DNA from: Lamellibrachia satsuma
Lineage: Eukaryota; Annelida; Polychaeta; Sabellida; Siboglinidae
DNA: 64,000 nucleotides
Reading direction: 5' to 3'
Assembly (NCBI GenBank): GCA_033239005.1
Contig: BSQZ01000111.1
Location: 124,001-188,000, forward strand
This document shows positions 23,401 to 38,400 of this stretch, piece by piece. The position numbers and the translations under genes were made by a program. The notes under the pieces are model-generated. The model saw only the letters and a program-made list of their open reading frames with translations, had not been told where the DNA came from and did no database searches. Numbering within the stretch: position 1 is the first letter of the stretch; every line of letters starts with the position of its first letter.

Positions 23401-26400
23401 TGAAATAAAACGTTTTTTATATTTAAGGGATTACATTACATACAAGTTGTTGATGTTGACATGAAGAGGATCTGGATGGATCATCTGACGATCCACTTAT
23501 CCAGTAAAGTATTCTACACTAGACACAAAGGTTCAACGAACTATCGATACCAGTTTATGTTTCTGACATAACATAATTTGGTAAAATATTTGTGCATGAT
23601 TTTTAATTGAGGCAATTAATAGCTGCAGACTAAATTACAGTCTAGTAGATTGTAATTATATTCAGTACTGGCAAAATTAATGGGACATATATTAGTAGAA
23701 CATCTAGCAGCGTTCTCCACTTACATGCTGGGCTAACTTGGTAGCCGCCTAATGGCGGTGCGTGTCCCGACGCAGCATCGAAGCCGGCGGAAACGAGAAC
23801 AATCTCGGGATCAAACTCACGGGCGATTGGCATGACAATCGTCCTAAGAAAAAGACAACCTCTCAGTGAATATAACAGTTCGACGGCTAGTGCAACGCTA
23901 CTATGGGGGAGGGGTCATAAAAGTTCTCAAAATAGAAAAAACATATAGCTTTACATGTTGGTGGGTAATGGTTTGGTTATTGCTGTTTCGCGGGACAAAT
24001 TCTGACGACCTATGTCCTTGATGAACTACACTCACCTGAAAGCTGCCACGTACTCGGCATCCCCCATGGGGGGGTTGAGTGCCCCAGAGAAAGCAATGTT
24101 CACGTTGAAACCAACCCCCTTGTCAATCCCACACTCGTCCGGCGCTCCCGTGCCTGGGAAGAAGTTGCCGTTGTCATGACGATGCACAGAGATGTAGAGG
24201 ACGCGCGGGTCGGCGTAGAAGATCTGCTGCGTTGAGTTGCCGTGGTGGACATCCCAGTCGATGACAAGGATCTTCTTGATCTTGTGACGATCCAGGAGGA
24301 TCTTTGTCGCCACCGCGAGGGAGTTGAAGTAGCAGAAACCCCTGGTGGAGAAATTGCGTATCCATTAAGGTATCCGCGACTTGGACTCAAGACATTTATT
24401 TAACCTATCATCTCATATTTGAAAATAAAACGCAAAATTCATGGTAAGATGCCCATTAAAAGAAAAGATAATGTTAAGTTCTCACAAAGAGGATATTTTG
24501 AGGAAAGGTTAAACAAGGACTACTGCTTTAATGATGAAACCGTGAAAGAGAGGCACATTAGTGCTGTAGGACGACACATTAAGAAGAACACACTTTGATT
24601 AGTGTGTTAACTCACATGGGCTGTGTTGGTTCTGCGTGGTGTCCGGGCGGGCGAACCAGAGCGAGACCATTCTGAAGTTGACCGGTGGCAATGCTTGTAG
24701 CCAGCTCAATCACACAGCCGACCGCCTGCAAGATAGCGCCAACTGGTGAGCTACAGTTGTATACACACAATGTCGCTGTATATTTGTGTAGACTACACAG
24801 TTACACTATTTAAGAGAGGGAAAGATCGTAAACAACAAAACATTTGACACATATAGATATGTCTTCTGACAATACTATGCACATGACAATAATTATATCC
24901 AACATTGTATTCATCCAATTCAAATTTCCAGTAAATCTACTCATCACTTTTTTAAATGTTGGCAACCTTGTATATTGTCCTGACAGCGTCAAACACAGAT
25001 TCTATTTTACTTGTATTTATGGATCATGTTATCATCTTATGTCACACTTCTAGGTAAACACCAAATCTAGTCACCAGACTGTCATCCAGTTGTCACAAGA
25101 TGACCCCAAACAACGTGACAAGAGAATGTCATCAAATGCCGTCTTCTGTTATCGATGGTCAACGTCCAAACACTGTCATTCAAAATGTCATCTACTGAAA
25201 TTTCTAGCATACTGACCAGTGTCGCACTGTGGCGTCACCACCTTAAGTGTCATCCATGTGTTGTGTCAACACACTGCGTCACTAGTGTGACTCACCATGC
25301 GAGTGGCCTGCGGCGTCTGTGCATTATTCCACACAGTGTCAGAGTCGACACCTATCCCCCCACATGGCAACTTGCAGAATCGTGGCTGTAGCACTTCTGT
25401 AACAAAAGCAACATTCGGTCTTAATTTCTTAACTTAATTAACTATAACCTGTTTAAAACACTGGTAGGACACTGTGGTAATACAATATTTGTAATATCAC
25501 GGATAAAATGATATGTAATATTTTGTTTCAAAATAACTAAGATGGGCACGTAAATACAATAACAGCATGACATATACGATGCCGTAGAATAAAATAACTA
25601 AGATGGTCATGTAAATACAATAACAGCATGACATATACGATGCCGTAGAGTAAAATAACTAAGATGGTCATGTAAATACAATAACAGCATGACATATACG
25701 ATGCCGTAGAATAAAATAACTAAGATGGTCATGTAAATACAATTGCAGCATGACATATACGATGCTGTAGAATAAAATAACTAAGATGGTCATGTAAATA
25801 CAATAACAGCATGACATACACGATGCCGTAGAATAAAATATGTTTTGTTGAATATAAAACAGATAAATAAATTGAGAAAATGTAAACATCCATAAGTTAG
25901 GCTTAGGCTATGATGATGCAGTCATGAGTTACACATAATAAATTATGCTGTGAATAGAGAGGAGCCTCACCAAAGAGTTTCGGACTGAGTTTCTGCGGAC
26001 TGGTGCCATACATGAGGGTATAAGCCTCGCTGTGACACGTCTGTAGCTCCTCTAACGACGCCTTCTGACACTGCAGCTTCTACAAGAAACAAAGACACCG
26101 CCATGACAGACCTACCACATTTGTTTTGTTGAAATCCGTATCTTTGTCTTGAAATTCTGCATAGAGCATAGTATAAATCCTTAAAAATGTCATTGGCTAA
26201 TCGGTAGTGTTGCCATGGTTCCAGTTTTTGCGGGTTTGTACGGTTCTCGGTTTTTGATGACCGTTTATTCATAGTGGTGATCTGTCAAAGTTCAAATATG
26301 GGAAACAGGGAGTGGTCTACTCTTGAAAAAGGGGACAGAGGAAAAGTGATAAAATTGCTAAATGCAACTGAGAGCTAAAATAGGTGAATCACAAGCAACT

Positions 26401-29400
26401 AAATAACTGAACAAGTTTTACGTCGAGACAAGAAAAACGTTTGAGTTGGCCTATTTGTCCTATAATTTGTCCTATATTTGTCCTATAGTCAATACATGCA
26501 AGTGTACGATTTTTCCATTTAAAACAAATCGGGATATGGCCATAGAGCTTCATAAAATGTGTACTGAATATGGGAGGTCTGTTTGACATGGCACATCTGC
26601 ACGAAAGAAAACAACAGGGGAACCACAAGGGATGGTTTACAGAGGTCAATGACTGCCTGAGAACTACTGATGTATTATTTACACAGCAATACCTGCCTCG
26701 TCCCCAGTGGCTTTTTCGCCGGGCTTACACAGAGACATGGCAGCAAATTGGCATAGACATCTAACTTATCTTCACTTGTTGCTGGTAACATGTCATCAGT
26801 AGACAGTAATTGGGCTGAACGGGAGGGAGGAAGGCAGGGAGGGCAGTAGTAGAAGGAAAACTAGATTTGAAAATGTTATTTACAGAAACTCAGAGCGAGC
26901 AATACACATATATCAGCTGAAATTCCACACAATTCACATATCAATCTTGACGGAGGGAATGGCACCGGCTCGATGGTTGCGATGCCACCGCTTCAACAGT
27001 GGCAACAGCACCACCTCAATGGCACCACCTGGATGGTGATGCTGGCGCCATTTGAATGGTGGCAATGACACCGCCTCAATGGTGCCGTTGACAGCCACAG
27101 CACTGCCTTGACAGCGGCCATGGCACCGCCTCGACAGTGGCACCACCTCGACGGTGGCGATGGCACCACCTCGACAGTGGTGACAGCACAACAGTCAACG
27201 TGGCGAGAGCACAACAGATTATCTCACCTCACATTTGTTGGCAAGGCCTGTCTCCTGGATGCGTGCGTAAACACTCTGTAATCGGCCAGGATGCTCTGGA
27301 TGCATCGCGTTGTTCCCGCACATACACTGGTGCTTCAACATCAGCGAGTCATACGCCAGACCTGCACGACACACGGACACACATCAGTGACATGACATCA
27401 GTGTCACGACATCAGTGACACAACACCAATGACACAACATCAGCGACACATAAGTGACACGACATCAGTGACTCATACGTCAGTGATACGAAAATGGTCA
27501 TGTTAGTGACACAGCACCCGAGTTATGTAAATCACAATGCATCAGTCTTGTTAGCCCGGAGTGAGTTCAATTGTAACTGTGTAATTTGTAATTAATTACA
27601 ACAGTAATACTGATGGTGTAATTCTAATTGTAAATGATTTCTTAGAATACTATAACTGAGGGTTTATGAAGATATGTAATTGTAATTGACAATTGTAATT
27701 GGACTCAACTCAATTTGTAATTAATTATAATGGCAGTGCAATTCTAATTGTAACTGATTCCTTAGAATATTGTACTTATTTTTGGAAGATGTGTAATTGT
27801 AATTGACAACTGTAATTGGACTCAACCTTAGCAGCAAGAAGGCATGAATTCATGTAATATCCTGTGTAAATATGAGCAGCAATGATTCATGTAATCTTTT
27901 ACAAAAACAATGCAGTTGTACTCCACCTATTACAACTGACCCTTTACGTACCACTGTAATTATTTTTTAAATGGCACAACAGTAACTGTAATTGATTTTT
28001 TTAAGTGATGTAATATCGTAACTTATATTTCTGGGGTGGTTATAATTGACAATCGTAACTCAATCCACACATCGTGCATGTATTCCCTTCACGTACCTGT
28101 CATAAATTTCTCAGCACTCGTCTCCTGAGGTATAAGACTAGGCATGTGATGACCGGCGGTGACCTGGGGGCTGGACATGGCCCGCTCGAGGGTGCGCCCT
28201 GGAATGCTGCTGCCGTTGTGTGGCGCCCCGAGTGAGGGGGCGCCACTAGTCTGCTGCTTGAGTTTGCGCAGGAATGCTTCGTGGCTGGTGGACATGGCGG
28301 GGGCGTGGTCACTGACGATGACCACGTCCTCGTCTTCCTTCTCCTTGATTGCCTTCATCTCCTGGACACACGAGTTAGGGGCCATACATAAAATACGTCA
28401 TGCTCAGGGGGGTGGGGATATCTGGGTAAGTGCTACGGACCATTACATAGGGGTGATGGGTGATCATTACATAGGGGTGGTGGGTGATCATTACATAGGG
28501 GTGATGGGTGACCATTACATAGGGGTGGTGGGTGATCATTACATAGGGGTGATGGGTGATCATTACATAGGGGTGGTGGGTGATCATTACATAGGGGTGG
28601 TGGGTGACCATTACATAGGGGTGGTGAGTGACCATTACATAGGGGTGGTGGGTGATCATTACATAGGTATGGTGGGTGATCATTACATGGGGTGGTGGGT
28701 GACCATTACATAGGGGTGATGGGTGATCATTACATAGGGGTGGTGGGTGATCATTACATAGGGGTGGTGGGTGATCATTACATAGGGGTGGTGGGTGACC
28801 ATTACATAGGGGTGGTGAGTGATCATTACATAGGGGTGGTGGGTGATCATTACATAGGTATGGTGGGTGATCATTACATAGGGGTGATTGGTGATCATTA
28901 CACAACAATTAAATAAAGAAAACGTTTTTGCTCATCTAGTTGTCAATATCAGGTAGTTGAGGGGTACGGACATACACCCGCAAGGACAAAAGCGCTCTGA
29001 ACAAAAGCCCTCACCTTTTCAGAGAAGGTAGGACAAAACCCCTACTAGCTTCAACATAAGCAAACGTCAACTGGATGTGGCATCTTTTAGCAATTAAGTT
29101 GCATAAGTGAGCAGAGGGGGACTGGAGCATAGGGGGACTGGAGCATTGGGGGACTGGAGCATAGGGGGACTGGAGCATAGGGGCACTGGAGCATAGGGGG
29201 ACTGGAGCATTGGGGGACTGGAGCATAGGGGACTGGAGCATTGGGGGACTGGAGCATAGGGGGACTGGAGCAGAGGGGGACTGGAGCATAGGGGGACTGG
29301 AGCATTGGGGGACTGGAGCATAGGGGGACTGGAGCATAGGGGGACTGGAGCATTGGGGGACTGGAGCATAGGGGGACTGGAGCATTGGGGGACTGGAGCA

Positions 29401-32400
29401 TTGGGGGACTGGAGCATAGGGGGACTGGAGCATAGGGGGACTGGAGCAGAGGGGGACAGGAGCATAGGGGGACTGGAGCATAGGGGGACTGGAGCATTGG
29501 GGGACTGGAGCATAGGGGGACTGGAGCATAGGGGGACTGGAGCATTGGGGGACTGGAGCATGGGGGACAGGAGCATAGGGGGCCTGGAGCATTGGGACTG
29601 GAGCATAGGGGGACTGGAGCATTGCGGACCGGAAGCACAGGGGGACTGGAGCACAGGTAATGGAGTTACATTTAGTGATGTATCTCAATAGTTCTAATGA
29701 CCTATGTAAACATATGAAGAAACCAATAAATTATAATTTAAAGTTTGCTTCATTTATTAATTTCAGGGTTTAATTACATGGAGTAAGTATATCAACAGAG
29801 GTTGCAACCTGTCCCTTCACCCCGTCTACCCGTCCATTCACCCTGTCAACCTGTCCCTACATCCCCATCTACCTGTCTCTTCACCCCGTCCACCTGTCTC
29901 TTCACCCTGTCCACCTGTCCTTTCACCCCATCTACCTGTCCCTTCACCCCGTCTACCTGTCCCTTCACCCCGTCCACTTGTCCCTTCACCCCGTCCACCT
30001 GTCCCTTCACCCCGTCTACCTGTCTCTTCACCCCGTCAACCTGTCCCTTCACCCCGTCAACCTGTCCCTCCACCCCGTCCACCTGTCCCTTCACCCCGTC
30101 TACCTGTCCCTTCACCCGTCCCTTCACTATTTTGCGTACTTATATTATTCCCATTTCACCTAATGAGCATTAGGAATGACCACTGAAATTTAATACTTAC
30201 AAAAACATAAATATAAAATATGCTTTGCAGAAATCAGACATTTTCTTCTTGAGTTAAATCTAAGTACTTTTAATTAGGCCTATTATTTTTTTACACACAT
30301 TTACTTAATCAAAAAAAGAATCCACATCCAATAACTTTCCGCTTATGTTGAACCCAGTAGCTAGTAGGGGTTTTGTCCTACACCCTCAGAAAAGGTGAGG
30401 GTTTTTGTCCATAAGGTCTATGTCCTAGACTTGTCAGTTGCTATGCCATTCTTTGGGGTATACTTTACCTGACTTCCGGGTTCAGTACTGATATTATTAC
30501 ACCTATTTAACCTACATGAACATGGGCATTTGATTTTATATTATTAGTTTTTTGCTTTGCCAATTTCATTCATCCTACTTTGCTTCAGTTTAGTTCAGTC
30601 AGCTGTATAACTGTTTAGTTCAGTCAGCTGTATAACTGTTTAGTTCAGTCAGCTGTATAACTGTTTAGTTCAGTCAGCTGTATAACTGTTTAGTTCAGTC
30701 AGCTGTATAACTGTTTAGTTCAGTCAGCTGTATAACTGTTTAGTTCAGTCAGCTGTATAACTGTTTAGTTCAGTCAGCTGTATAACTGTTTAGTTCAGTC
30801 AGCTGTATAACTGTTTAGTTCAGTCAGCTGTATAACTGAGTACCTGGCTACAGACTGTGGTGAATATGTGAATGAACAGACTTCACGCAGTAACTGCAGT
30901 GTGGCTTAATGCTTCCTAGAACTGCCAAGATGGTAATGGAAACAGGTAAGTGTAAAATGCTTTGAAAGGTCCCAATACTGGGATAAGCACTTTGGTCTTT
31001 TTTATAAAGAAACCTGTGTAATTGACCAAATTTGAACAAATGGCTACGAGGGTGTATAGTGGCTACGAGGGTGTATAGTGGCTACGAGGGTGTATAGTGA
31101 GACGGTGAAGCCACGATGAAAGAAAGAAGTTGACTCACTTGTACAAGTTTCGCCTCGGCCTCTTCGTCCACGTTCTCCATGTGCCCCTTACTGGCCGACT
31201 TCTGCAGTAGCGCCGTCTGGAGACGCTGTCACAAACCACAACACACGTATTAAAACACACTCTGTTTTGTTCTCAGAGCCGAAACAAATATTGGAACAAG
31301 GGCTTTCTCAGTTGTCGCAGTTTGGGGAATAATATGTAAAGTGAAACTATGAAGAGATCGCAGTAAAGAAACACCCAAGGATGAAGGTAGTGAGGAGAGC
31401 GCTGCGATGGGCAGGACACATACAGAGAATGAGTGAGGAGAGGATGACAAAGAGAGTATGGAAACAGAAGAGGGCGGTAGAAGAGAAGAGGAAGATCAAA
31501 ATTAAGATGTAAGGATAGTGTTCAGAGAGATCTCCAAAGGGCAGGGGTGAACAGCCGAGCATGAGAGAGAATACAGATGGAGACGACTCATCGAGAGGGC
31601 GGAACAAACTAAGTGATGCGCCCCCACCCCCCGCATGGGACCAAAGGGGAAGAAGCTGTAGGACAGACAATATACCCACGTGTTTCATGTGCAGTTTCTG
31701 GGTCTCCTTCATAAGTAGTTCCTGCTGTTTCTGTTGCATCAGATGTTGGTTCCACATGAGATGGCCGGGCAGAGGCAGCGGGGCCGACTGCGTGCGGTTC
31801 AACGTTTGTCTGAAACACACAGCATTGCTACGTCATAGCGTATGCTTCTCCCACTCAGTGCTACTTCTACGATCACTGCATTGGCTCCCTGTCCGAAATT
31901 GCATTAATTTCAAGATCTGTACAATTACCTATCAAGCACTTTCATCCAAGCAACCAGCATGGTTACATTTACTGCTTAGTGTTATAAATCCTGCAAGACA
32001 CTCGAGACATCTAATTCTAGTCTACTTTTTGTTCCCAGTGTTAAGACAAATGTCAGAACTAGAGCTTTCTCAGTTGCTGCACCGACTCTGTGGAACACAC
32101 TCCCTGTTACCATTAAGTTGGCACAAAATATAGTAACATTTCACCCGGGCTACATGCGTGTCAGGTCTAGATTGGCCTGGGCTGCCTGTGGGTCAGGTCT
32201 AGATTGGCCCGGGCTGCCTGTGGGTCAGGTCTAGATTGGCCCGGGCTGCCTGTGGGTCAGGTCTAGAATGGCCTGGGCTGCCCGTGGGTTAGGTCTAGAT
32301 TAGCCTGGGCTGCCTGTGGGTCAGGTCTAGATTGGCTCGGGCTGCCCGTGGGTCAGGTCTAGATCGGCCCGGGCTGTCTGTGGGTCAGGTCTAAATTGGC

Positions 32401-35400
32401 CCAGGCTGCCCCTGTGTCAGGTCTAGACTGGCCCAGGCTGCTCTTGTGTCAGGTCTAGACTGGCCCGGGCTGCTCGTGTGTCAGGTGTAGATTGGCCCGG
32501 GTTGCTCGTGTGTCAGGTCTAGATTGGCCCGGGCTGCTCGTGTGTCAGGTCTAGATTGGCCCGGGCTGCTCGTGTGGCGGCATCAGTACACGTACCTGTG
32601 CAGTCGGGCCTTGGCCGCCTGTGCGTCAGTGATGCCAAAGTGGAACCCTGGGCCGGGCGGCATGGCTGTCGGGCTGAGAGGTATGTGCCCAGAGTTTCGA
32701 GCCAGCTCCATGGCCTTCATCTGAGCATCAATGTAGGCCGGGTTGGTCGGGGACATCTCTGTAACATCAGTCGCAGACACGTGAGGAACACAATGCCGTA
32801 CAAATCCTGATAATATAACCAACTTATAATTACCGTATTCAACCTATTAAGCGTACATGCCCTAATTAGCATACACCCCATTTTTAATCAGCAGGATCCA
32901 TAATTATCGTAATCTGACTAGTGTGGAACAACTGAAGAGTGGTGCCATCTGGTGTTAAACCTTACACAACATTTTTTCAAAGCGTTCTGTACATTTATTA
33001 TGTAGAATACGGTACATGATGTACAGATTTTAGCACAGTACAGTAAAAAATATACAGTTTATCTATATGACTCCTTAACTGTTGTTGCCATGTGATGTTG
33101 AAAATAAATACTTGTTGAATTGATTTGACAGACAGCCAGGGAGACAGACCGACGGCTTAATAAGGTGGCACTGACAACAACTGCAAGGAGAGAAACAATG
33201 AACGGAGAGGGACTGTGTCTCACCCAGTAGTGATGGGTACATTAGAGAGGGACTGTGTCTCTACCCAGTAGTGATGGGTACATTAGAGAGGGACTGTGGC
33301 GGCATCAGTACACGTGCCTGTGCAGTCGGGCCTTGGCCGCCTGTGCGTCAGTGATGCCAAAAGTGTTAGTGCCGGGCGGCATGGCTGTCGGGCTGAGAGG
33401 TATGTGCCCAGAGTTTCGAGCCAGCTCCATGGCCTTCATCTGAGCATCAATGTAGGCCGGGTTGGTCGGGGACATCTCTGTAACATCAGTCGCAGACACG
33501 TGAGGAACACAATGCCGTACAAATCCTGATAATATAACCAACTTATAATTACCGTATTCAACCTATTAAGCGTACATGCCCTAATTAGCATACACCCCAT
33601 TTTTAATCAGCAGGATCCATAATTATCGTAATCTGACTAGTGTGGAACAACTGAAGAGTGGTGCCATCTGGTGTTAAACCTTACACAACATTTTTTCAAA
33701 GCGTTCTGTACATTTCTTATGTAGAATACGGTACATGATGTACAGATTTTAGCACAGTACAGTAAAAAATATACAGTTTATCTATATGACTCCTTAACTG
33801 TTGTTGCCATGTGATGTTGAAAATAAATACTTGTTGAATTGATTTGACAGACAGCCAGGGAGACAGACCGACGGCTTAATAAGGTGGCACTGACAACAAC
33901 TGCAAGGAGAGAAACAATGAACGGAGAGGGACTGTGTCTCACCCAGTAGTGATGGGTACATTAGAGAGGGACTGTGTCTCACCCAGTAGTGATGGGTACA
34001 TTAGAGAGGGACTGTGTCTCACCCAGTAGTGATGGGTACATTAGAGAGGGACTGTGTCTCACCCAGTAGTGATGGGTACATTAGAGAGGGACTGTGTCTC
34101 ACCCAGTAGTGATGGGTACATTAGAGAGGGACTGTGTCTCACCCAGTAGTGATGGGTACGTTAGAGAGGGACTGTGTCTCACCCAGTAGTGATGGGTACA
34201 TTAGAGAGGGACTGTGTCTCACCCAGTAGTGATGGGTACATTAGAGAGGGACTGTGTCTCACCCAGTAGTGATGGGTACATTAGAGAGGGACTGTGTCTC
34301 ACCCAGTAGTGATGGGTACATTGGTATTGTACCAGACAGCATGTGTTGTGTCAGCGGGAGGCCGTGTTGTGCCGCGGCCCGCGCTCGCAACTCCGCTTCC
34401 GAGGTACTGGCTGATAGGTTGGTCGCCTGAGAAGTCACAAGACAACATATGAATATTTACATTCACTGCTCACCCCGCAAGAAAGCCTAGACAGCCTCAA
34501 TCGTCTATTCCTTAGCTCCCTCACACTTTCATCCATCTGTTTACACCTTCTGCACTGCCTATCGATTTTGAGATTACCAGATCCTTTTGTTGCGATTCTG
34601 AGATTGGGTTTCTGAAAAATCTACGTTTTCTCTGAAAAGTGCTTAATCAATAATTTTTTTTTGCTAGTCTCATTTCAAATAAATTTTTCAAAAAACCAAA
34701 CCTACCTATTATCCACTGCAACATGCTAGCTCGTTTGTGTAACTTTTGTATGTAATTTTTGCGAAATCCTCAGAAAACTATTAAATTGTTCAAGCATTAA
34801 CTGAAAATGCTAAAAAATCATGATTTTTTTCCTCGGTGAAATTTCGTAACTTTGTCATGTGATCAGTGAGAGGATGGAGGTCACGGCCATGGTCAGCATT
34901 GAATCACACAGTGTTTACCATTTTGGATATCCACTATTTTGACCCTTACCAGATTTAATGACTAAAGTAAAATACGCATTTTTTTCATTAAATCAATTGC
35001 AGATGTTACATAACCTCTTCACACACTACATTTATTGGACACCAATGAATCGGATTTGCGATAGGCTAGATTAGTTAAGGAAGCAGCTTTAAACCTGGTA
35101 CTCACTATTTATTAACATTTGTGAATTTTGTAAAGTTGCTAGTTAAAAATAATATCTGAATTGTAAATTAATTTATTTAGAAATGCAATTATAAATAACA
35201 TAGACAGACACATAAATAATTAAAATATTTTGCATGTTCACCAAGAGTCATCTGGCGTGGAGGTGACTTACCACACTTGCCTCCACGACAGACCCGTCTC
35301 GAGGCTGACCGATGGATATGTTGGGCATGCTCTGGTTGATGACCATTTTGGACATCATCTGTAGCGGGAAGGTTGTAACCCCGTCCTGGCTCTGGCAACA

Positions 35401-38400
35401 GACAGCAAGTGGTCATTGCACATGTGCAAATATACCTTGATATCTTTATCTCAGGTTATTTGAATAACCCAATGGCTTTTTTTGCACCCCTCTGTGGATT
35501 TTTACGCCGGCCGAATCATGGTACAGCTAACATAGTTACGTATAAATGTCTGCAACCATATACATGTTTTCTACTACTGTTCCTAGATAAGTTGTAGATG
35601 TCGAATGAACACACAAGTTCATTCGCCCGACATTCCCACCCTGGGGAATTTAACTTTTTTATGTACAAACCACCCCCAAGGGTCCCAGAGGATGCTTACA
35701 CAATCTCAGCTCAATACATGTGCAATCGAGGGAGATACGAGGGAACAAACACATGCAGTCACAAACTGTTTTATAGATACACGACTTTGTTGTGTTAATA
35801 TTCAAGGTGAATAACACAGAATAACAATTACGCATGTGTGCAGTGGCATATTTATGGGGGTCCATTGGCCCATGGCCACCTTTGAATTAATTTTCTGATT
35901 TTTTTGTAACATGTTGCGCCACCATGCGGCAGTATGGTAAACTAATGGGTGACAAGGCTTGCCCCCCCGGCCTCCCCCCTTTGCGAGATCCTAAATACAT
36001 CACTGCATGCATGACAGCATTCAATGACACAACTGAATGGAGTGCCATCCAACTGGAATAAGCGTCACTGCGTCAAGGGTGAGCATGTGTGACAGCATGT
36101 GACATCATCTAGTAAGGACATCTACACGTTGACAGCCAGTTCCTTCAGTATGACAGTTAGTCGCCCTTCATACAACCAGAGTGAGATCAGATATTCCCAC
36201 CCATTAAATATTCACCCTGAGCGATGACTTCGCCATGAAATGTTCACTCCCTCTATGAAATACACACACCCATTAATACTGTCTTTTAGCGGACTTAGGT
36301 AGTTCTGCTTTGTACGTGCCTTGTTATACCATATAAATCCACGTATGTTTAGATGATCAGCTGTTCTTATGACAGTGCGTGTCTTGGCCTACACCTAGTC
36401 GCAAAGTGTTTGATCTATTCTGTTCCTGACACCACAGCAAAAACTAAACTGCAAGACCGCGGTAAGATATGTAGCGTCAGTGCACGGGCGTAAGTCACGG
36501 CCCAAGTCACGGCGCAACGGGCGTTAAGTCACGGCGCAACGGGCATTAAGTCACGGCGCAACGGGCGTTAAGTCACGGCGCAACAGCAAAAACAAGATGA
36601 CAAATAACATAGCATATTAAATGTCAGACTCTGTGTCTAGATTTTCAGGCTGGGTGGGGGCCTACGTCTGCATAACAACTCACGGAAACATTCCGGAAAG
36701 AAGGCAAGTCAGGGCTGGAGTGACAGGGAAACAGGAAGATGATTGGGTTCATTAAACAATAAGGCTGTTAGGTATGCCAGTCCCAGCTGTCTGGTTAACC
36801 CATTCATTCCACGTCTACATTCTTTTCAGACACATACATTACAGGATTTATAAATGCGTACATTTAAAGCGAATGTACGCTTCGTGTTTTAATCTTTCTA
36901 GCTCCAGTACATTTAATGGTTCAAAACGGCAATTTGATATCCGTTGAAAAACGTTAAATTTCACCTTCAAAAGTGAAGATTCATACGTCGATCTTTAATT
37001 GCAGTAGAATGGTCTCTACACATGTTCTAAAACTAGCATATTTTAATTCATCGTCAAATTGTGTATTTCTTAATATTACAAGTGAAAGGTGACAGCCGTA
37101 ACACACTAAGTGGGTATTATTCTTAACCAACAGAGATGTTAAAGTTATTAATAAATTCTGCGGTACAATGTCTCATCAAACAGTCATTCAGGTAGCCACT
37201 AAAAAACATTGTACATTTGCTTTAAATGCAATGTTTTGAGTAGAACTGTGCCAGATTCCAGCCACATTAGACTTGTTACTCTGCACCAAACAGCCACTTG
37301 GCCTTTGCAGCTGGTATTTTATATTTGGACGTAGCATTTAACACAGATAATTCAACAGGGCAATTACCACACCCATCTCAAGATAATTACCCCCAGGGAA
37401 TCACCAACAGGAGAGTTCATCAATAGTGAAACAACAGTCAGCGTGTAGTAGCTGTAGCTATAGTTAAACAACAGGCAGCATATAGTGACTGTAGCTATAG
37501 TTAAACAACAGTCAGCGTGTAGTGGCTGTAGCTATAGTTAAACAACAGTCAGCATATAGTGACTGTAGCTATAGTTAAACAACAGTCAGCGTATAGTGGC
37601 TGTAGCCATAGTTAAACAACAGTCAGTGTGTAGTGGCTGTAGCTATAGCTAAACTACAGTCAGCGTATAGTGGCTGTAGCTATAGTTAAACAACAGTCAG
37701 CGTGTAGTGGCTGTAGCTATAGTTAAACTACAGTCAGCTTATAGTGGCTGTAGCCATAGTTAAACAACAGTTAGCGTATAGTGGCTGTAGCTATAGTTAA
37801 AAAACAGTCAGTGTATAGTGGCTGTAGCTATAGTTAAACAACAGTCAGCGTATAGTGGCTGTAGCTATAGTTAAACAACAGTCAGCGTATAGTGGCTGTA
37901 GGTATAGTTAAACAACAGTCAGCATATGGTGGCTGTAGCTATGCGGCATCAAGAATTAATTCATACATTTATTATTTGCTCCAATTAGGACAAGAATTTT
38001 GTGTGCAGTTGTAATTGTCCAGTTTGATGCTAACTGTCTATGACCAGGTTTTTTATGGCCTTTCACACAGACAATTTGCCTGTGCGAAAACTCTCCATGC
38101 CCGTGTGAAATTCATAAGTAAATAAAAATTATTGTGTTGTGTATGTAAGCGCAGTAATGCGCCTGATAAAAGTAAAACCATGTTTGCCTGTGGCTGTGTG
38201 AAATGTTGCACTACCCATGTGAGCTGAACCTTAAAAAACCTGCCTATGACCACTGTCCTAGGTCAAGTGTCCTCTGGGAGCTTCCCTGATGCTGTATAGT
38301 AAGTATCAAGGCAAGTAGTAACCTTCATTATTGTCACGTGTACAGCGAGTGTACATCTCATGCAAGGCTGATTAAGTACACATATCTGAAGACACACACA

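Larger units (their letters stand above)
20413..27361 (-). other. HDAC4: HDAC4 deacetylase domain and C-terminal tail exons
   Basis: Ten exons from 27228-27361 to 20413-20555. The domain starts [16 protein letters not shown]...HPEHPGR, with the Cys-x-Cys and His of the class IIa structural zinc site and its fourth ligand in [13 protein letters not shown] (25296-25396). The active site has RPPGHHAE (24616-24725), DWDVHHGN and GAPDE (24036-24341), GFDA (23725-23843), and [10 protein letters not shown] (23158-23291), with a tyrosine where vertebrate class IIa enzymes have histidine. HHGNSTQ carries Ser where HHGNGT is usual. The tail VNAFASLSV resembles the human C-terminal export segment, and the frame stops at TAA 20413-20415. 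Confidence 0.95.
32574..34018. repeat. ~722-bp tandem segmental duplication containing an HDAC4 exon
   Basis: Sequence from about 32576 to 33297 is repeated from 33298 to about 34018 with very few differences: one splice-donor base, a short exon change with a 3-nt length difference, and scattered single bases. Both copies include exon, acceptor and about 450 bp of flanking intron. The junction lies in the 40-bp minisatellite unit (GAGAGGGACTGTG), suggesting unequal exchange through it. Confidence 0.92.

Noticed and set aside
28159..29691. Long open frames on both strands over 28.2-29.7 kb ([18 protein letters not shown] repeats)
   Set aside because: 24-bp and 15-bp minisatellites have unit lengths divisible by 3, so several frames stay open. 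No non-repetitive coding sequence is attached, except the true HDAC4 exon 28097-28361.
29802..30173. Pro/Thr/Cys-rich frame (PFTPSTC repeats)
   Set aside because: 21-bp minisatellite translated. Open on both strands, with no flanking homology.
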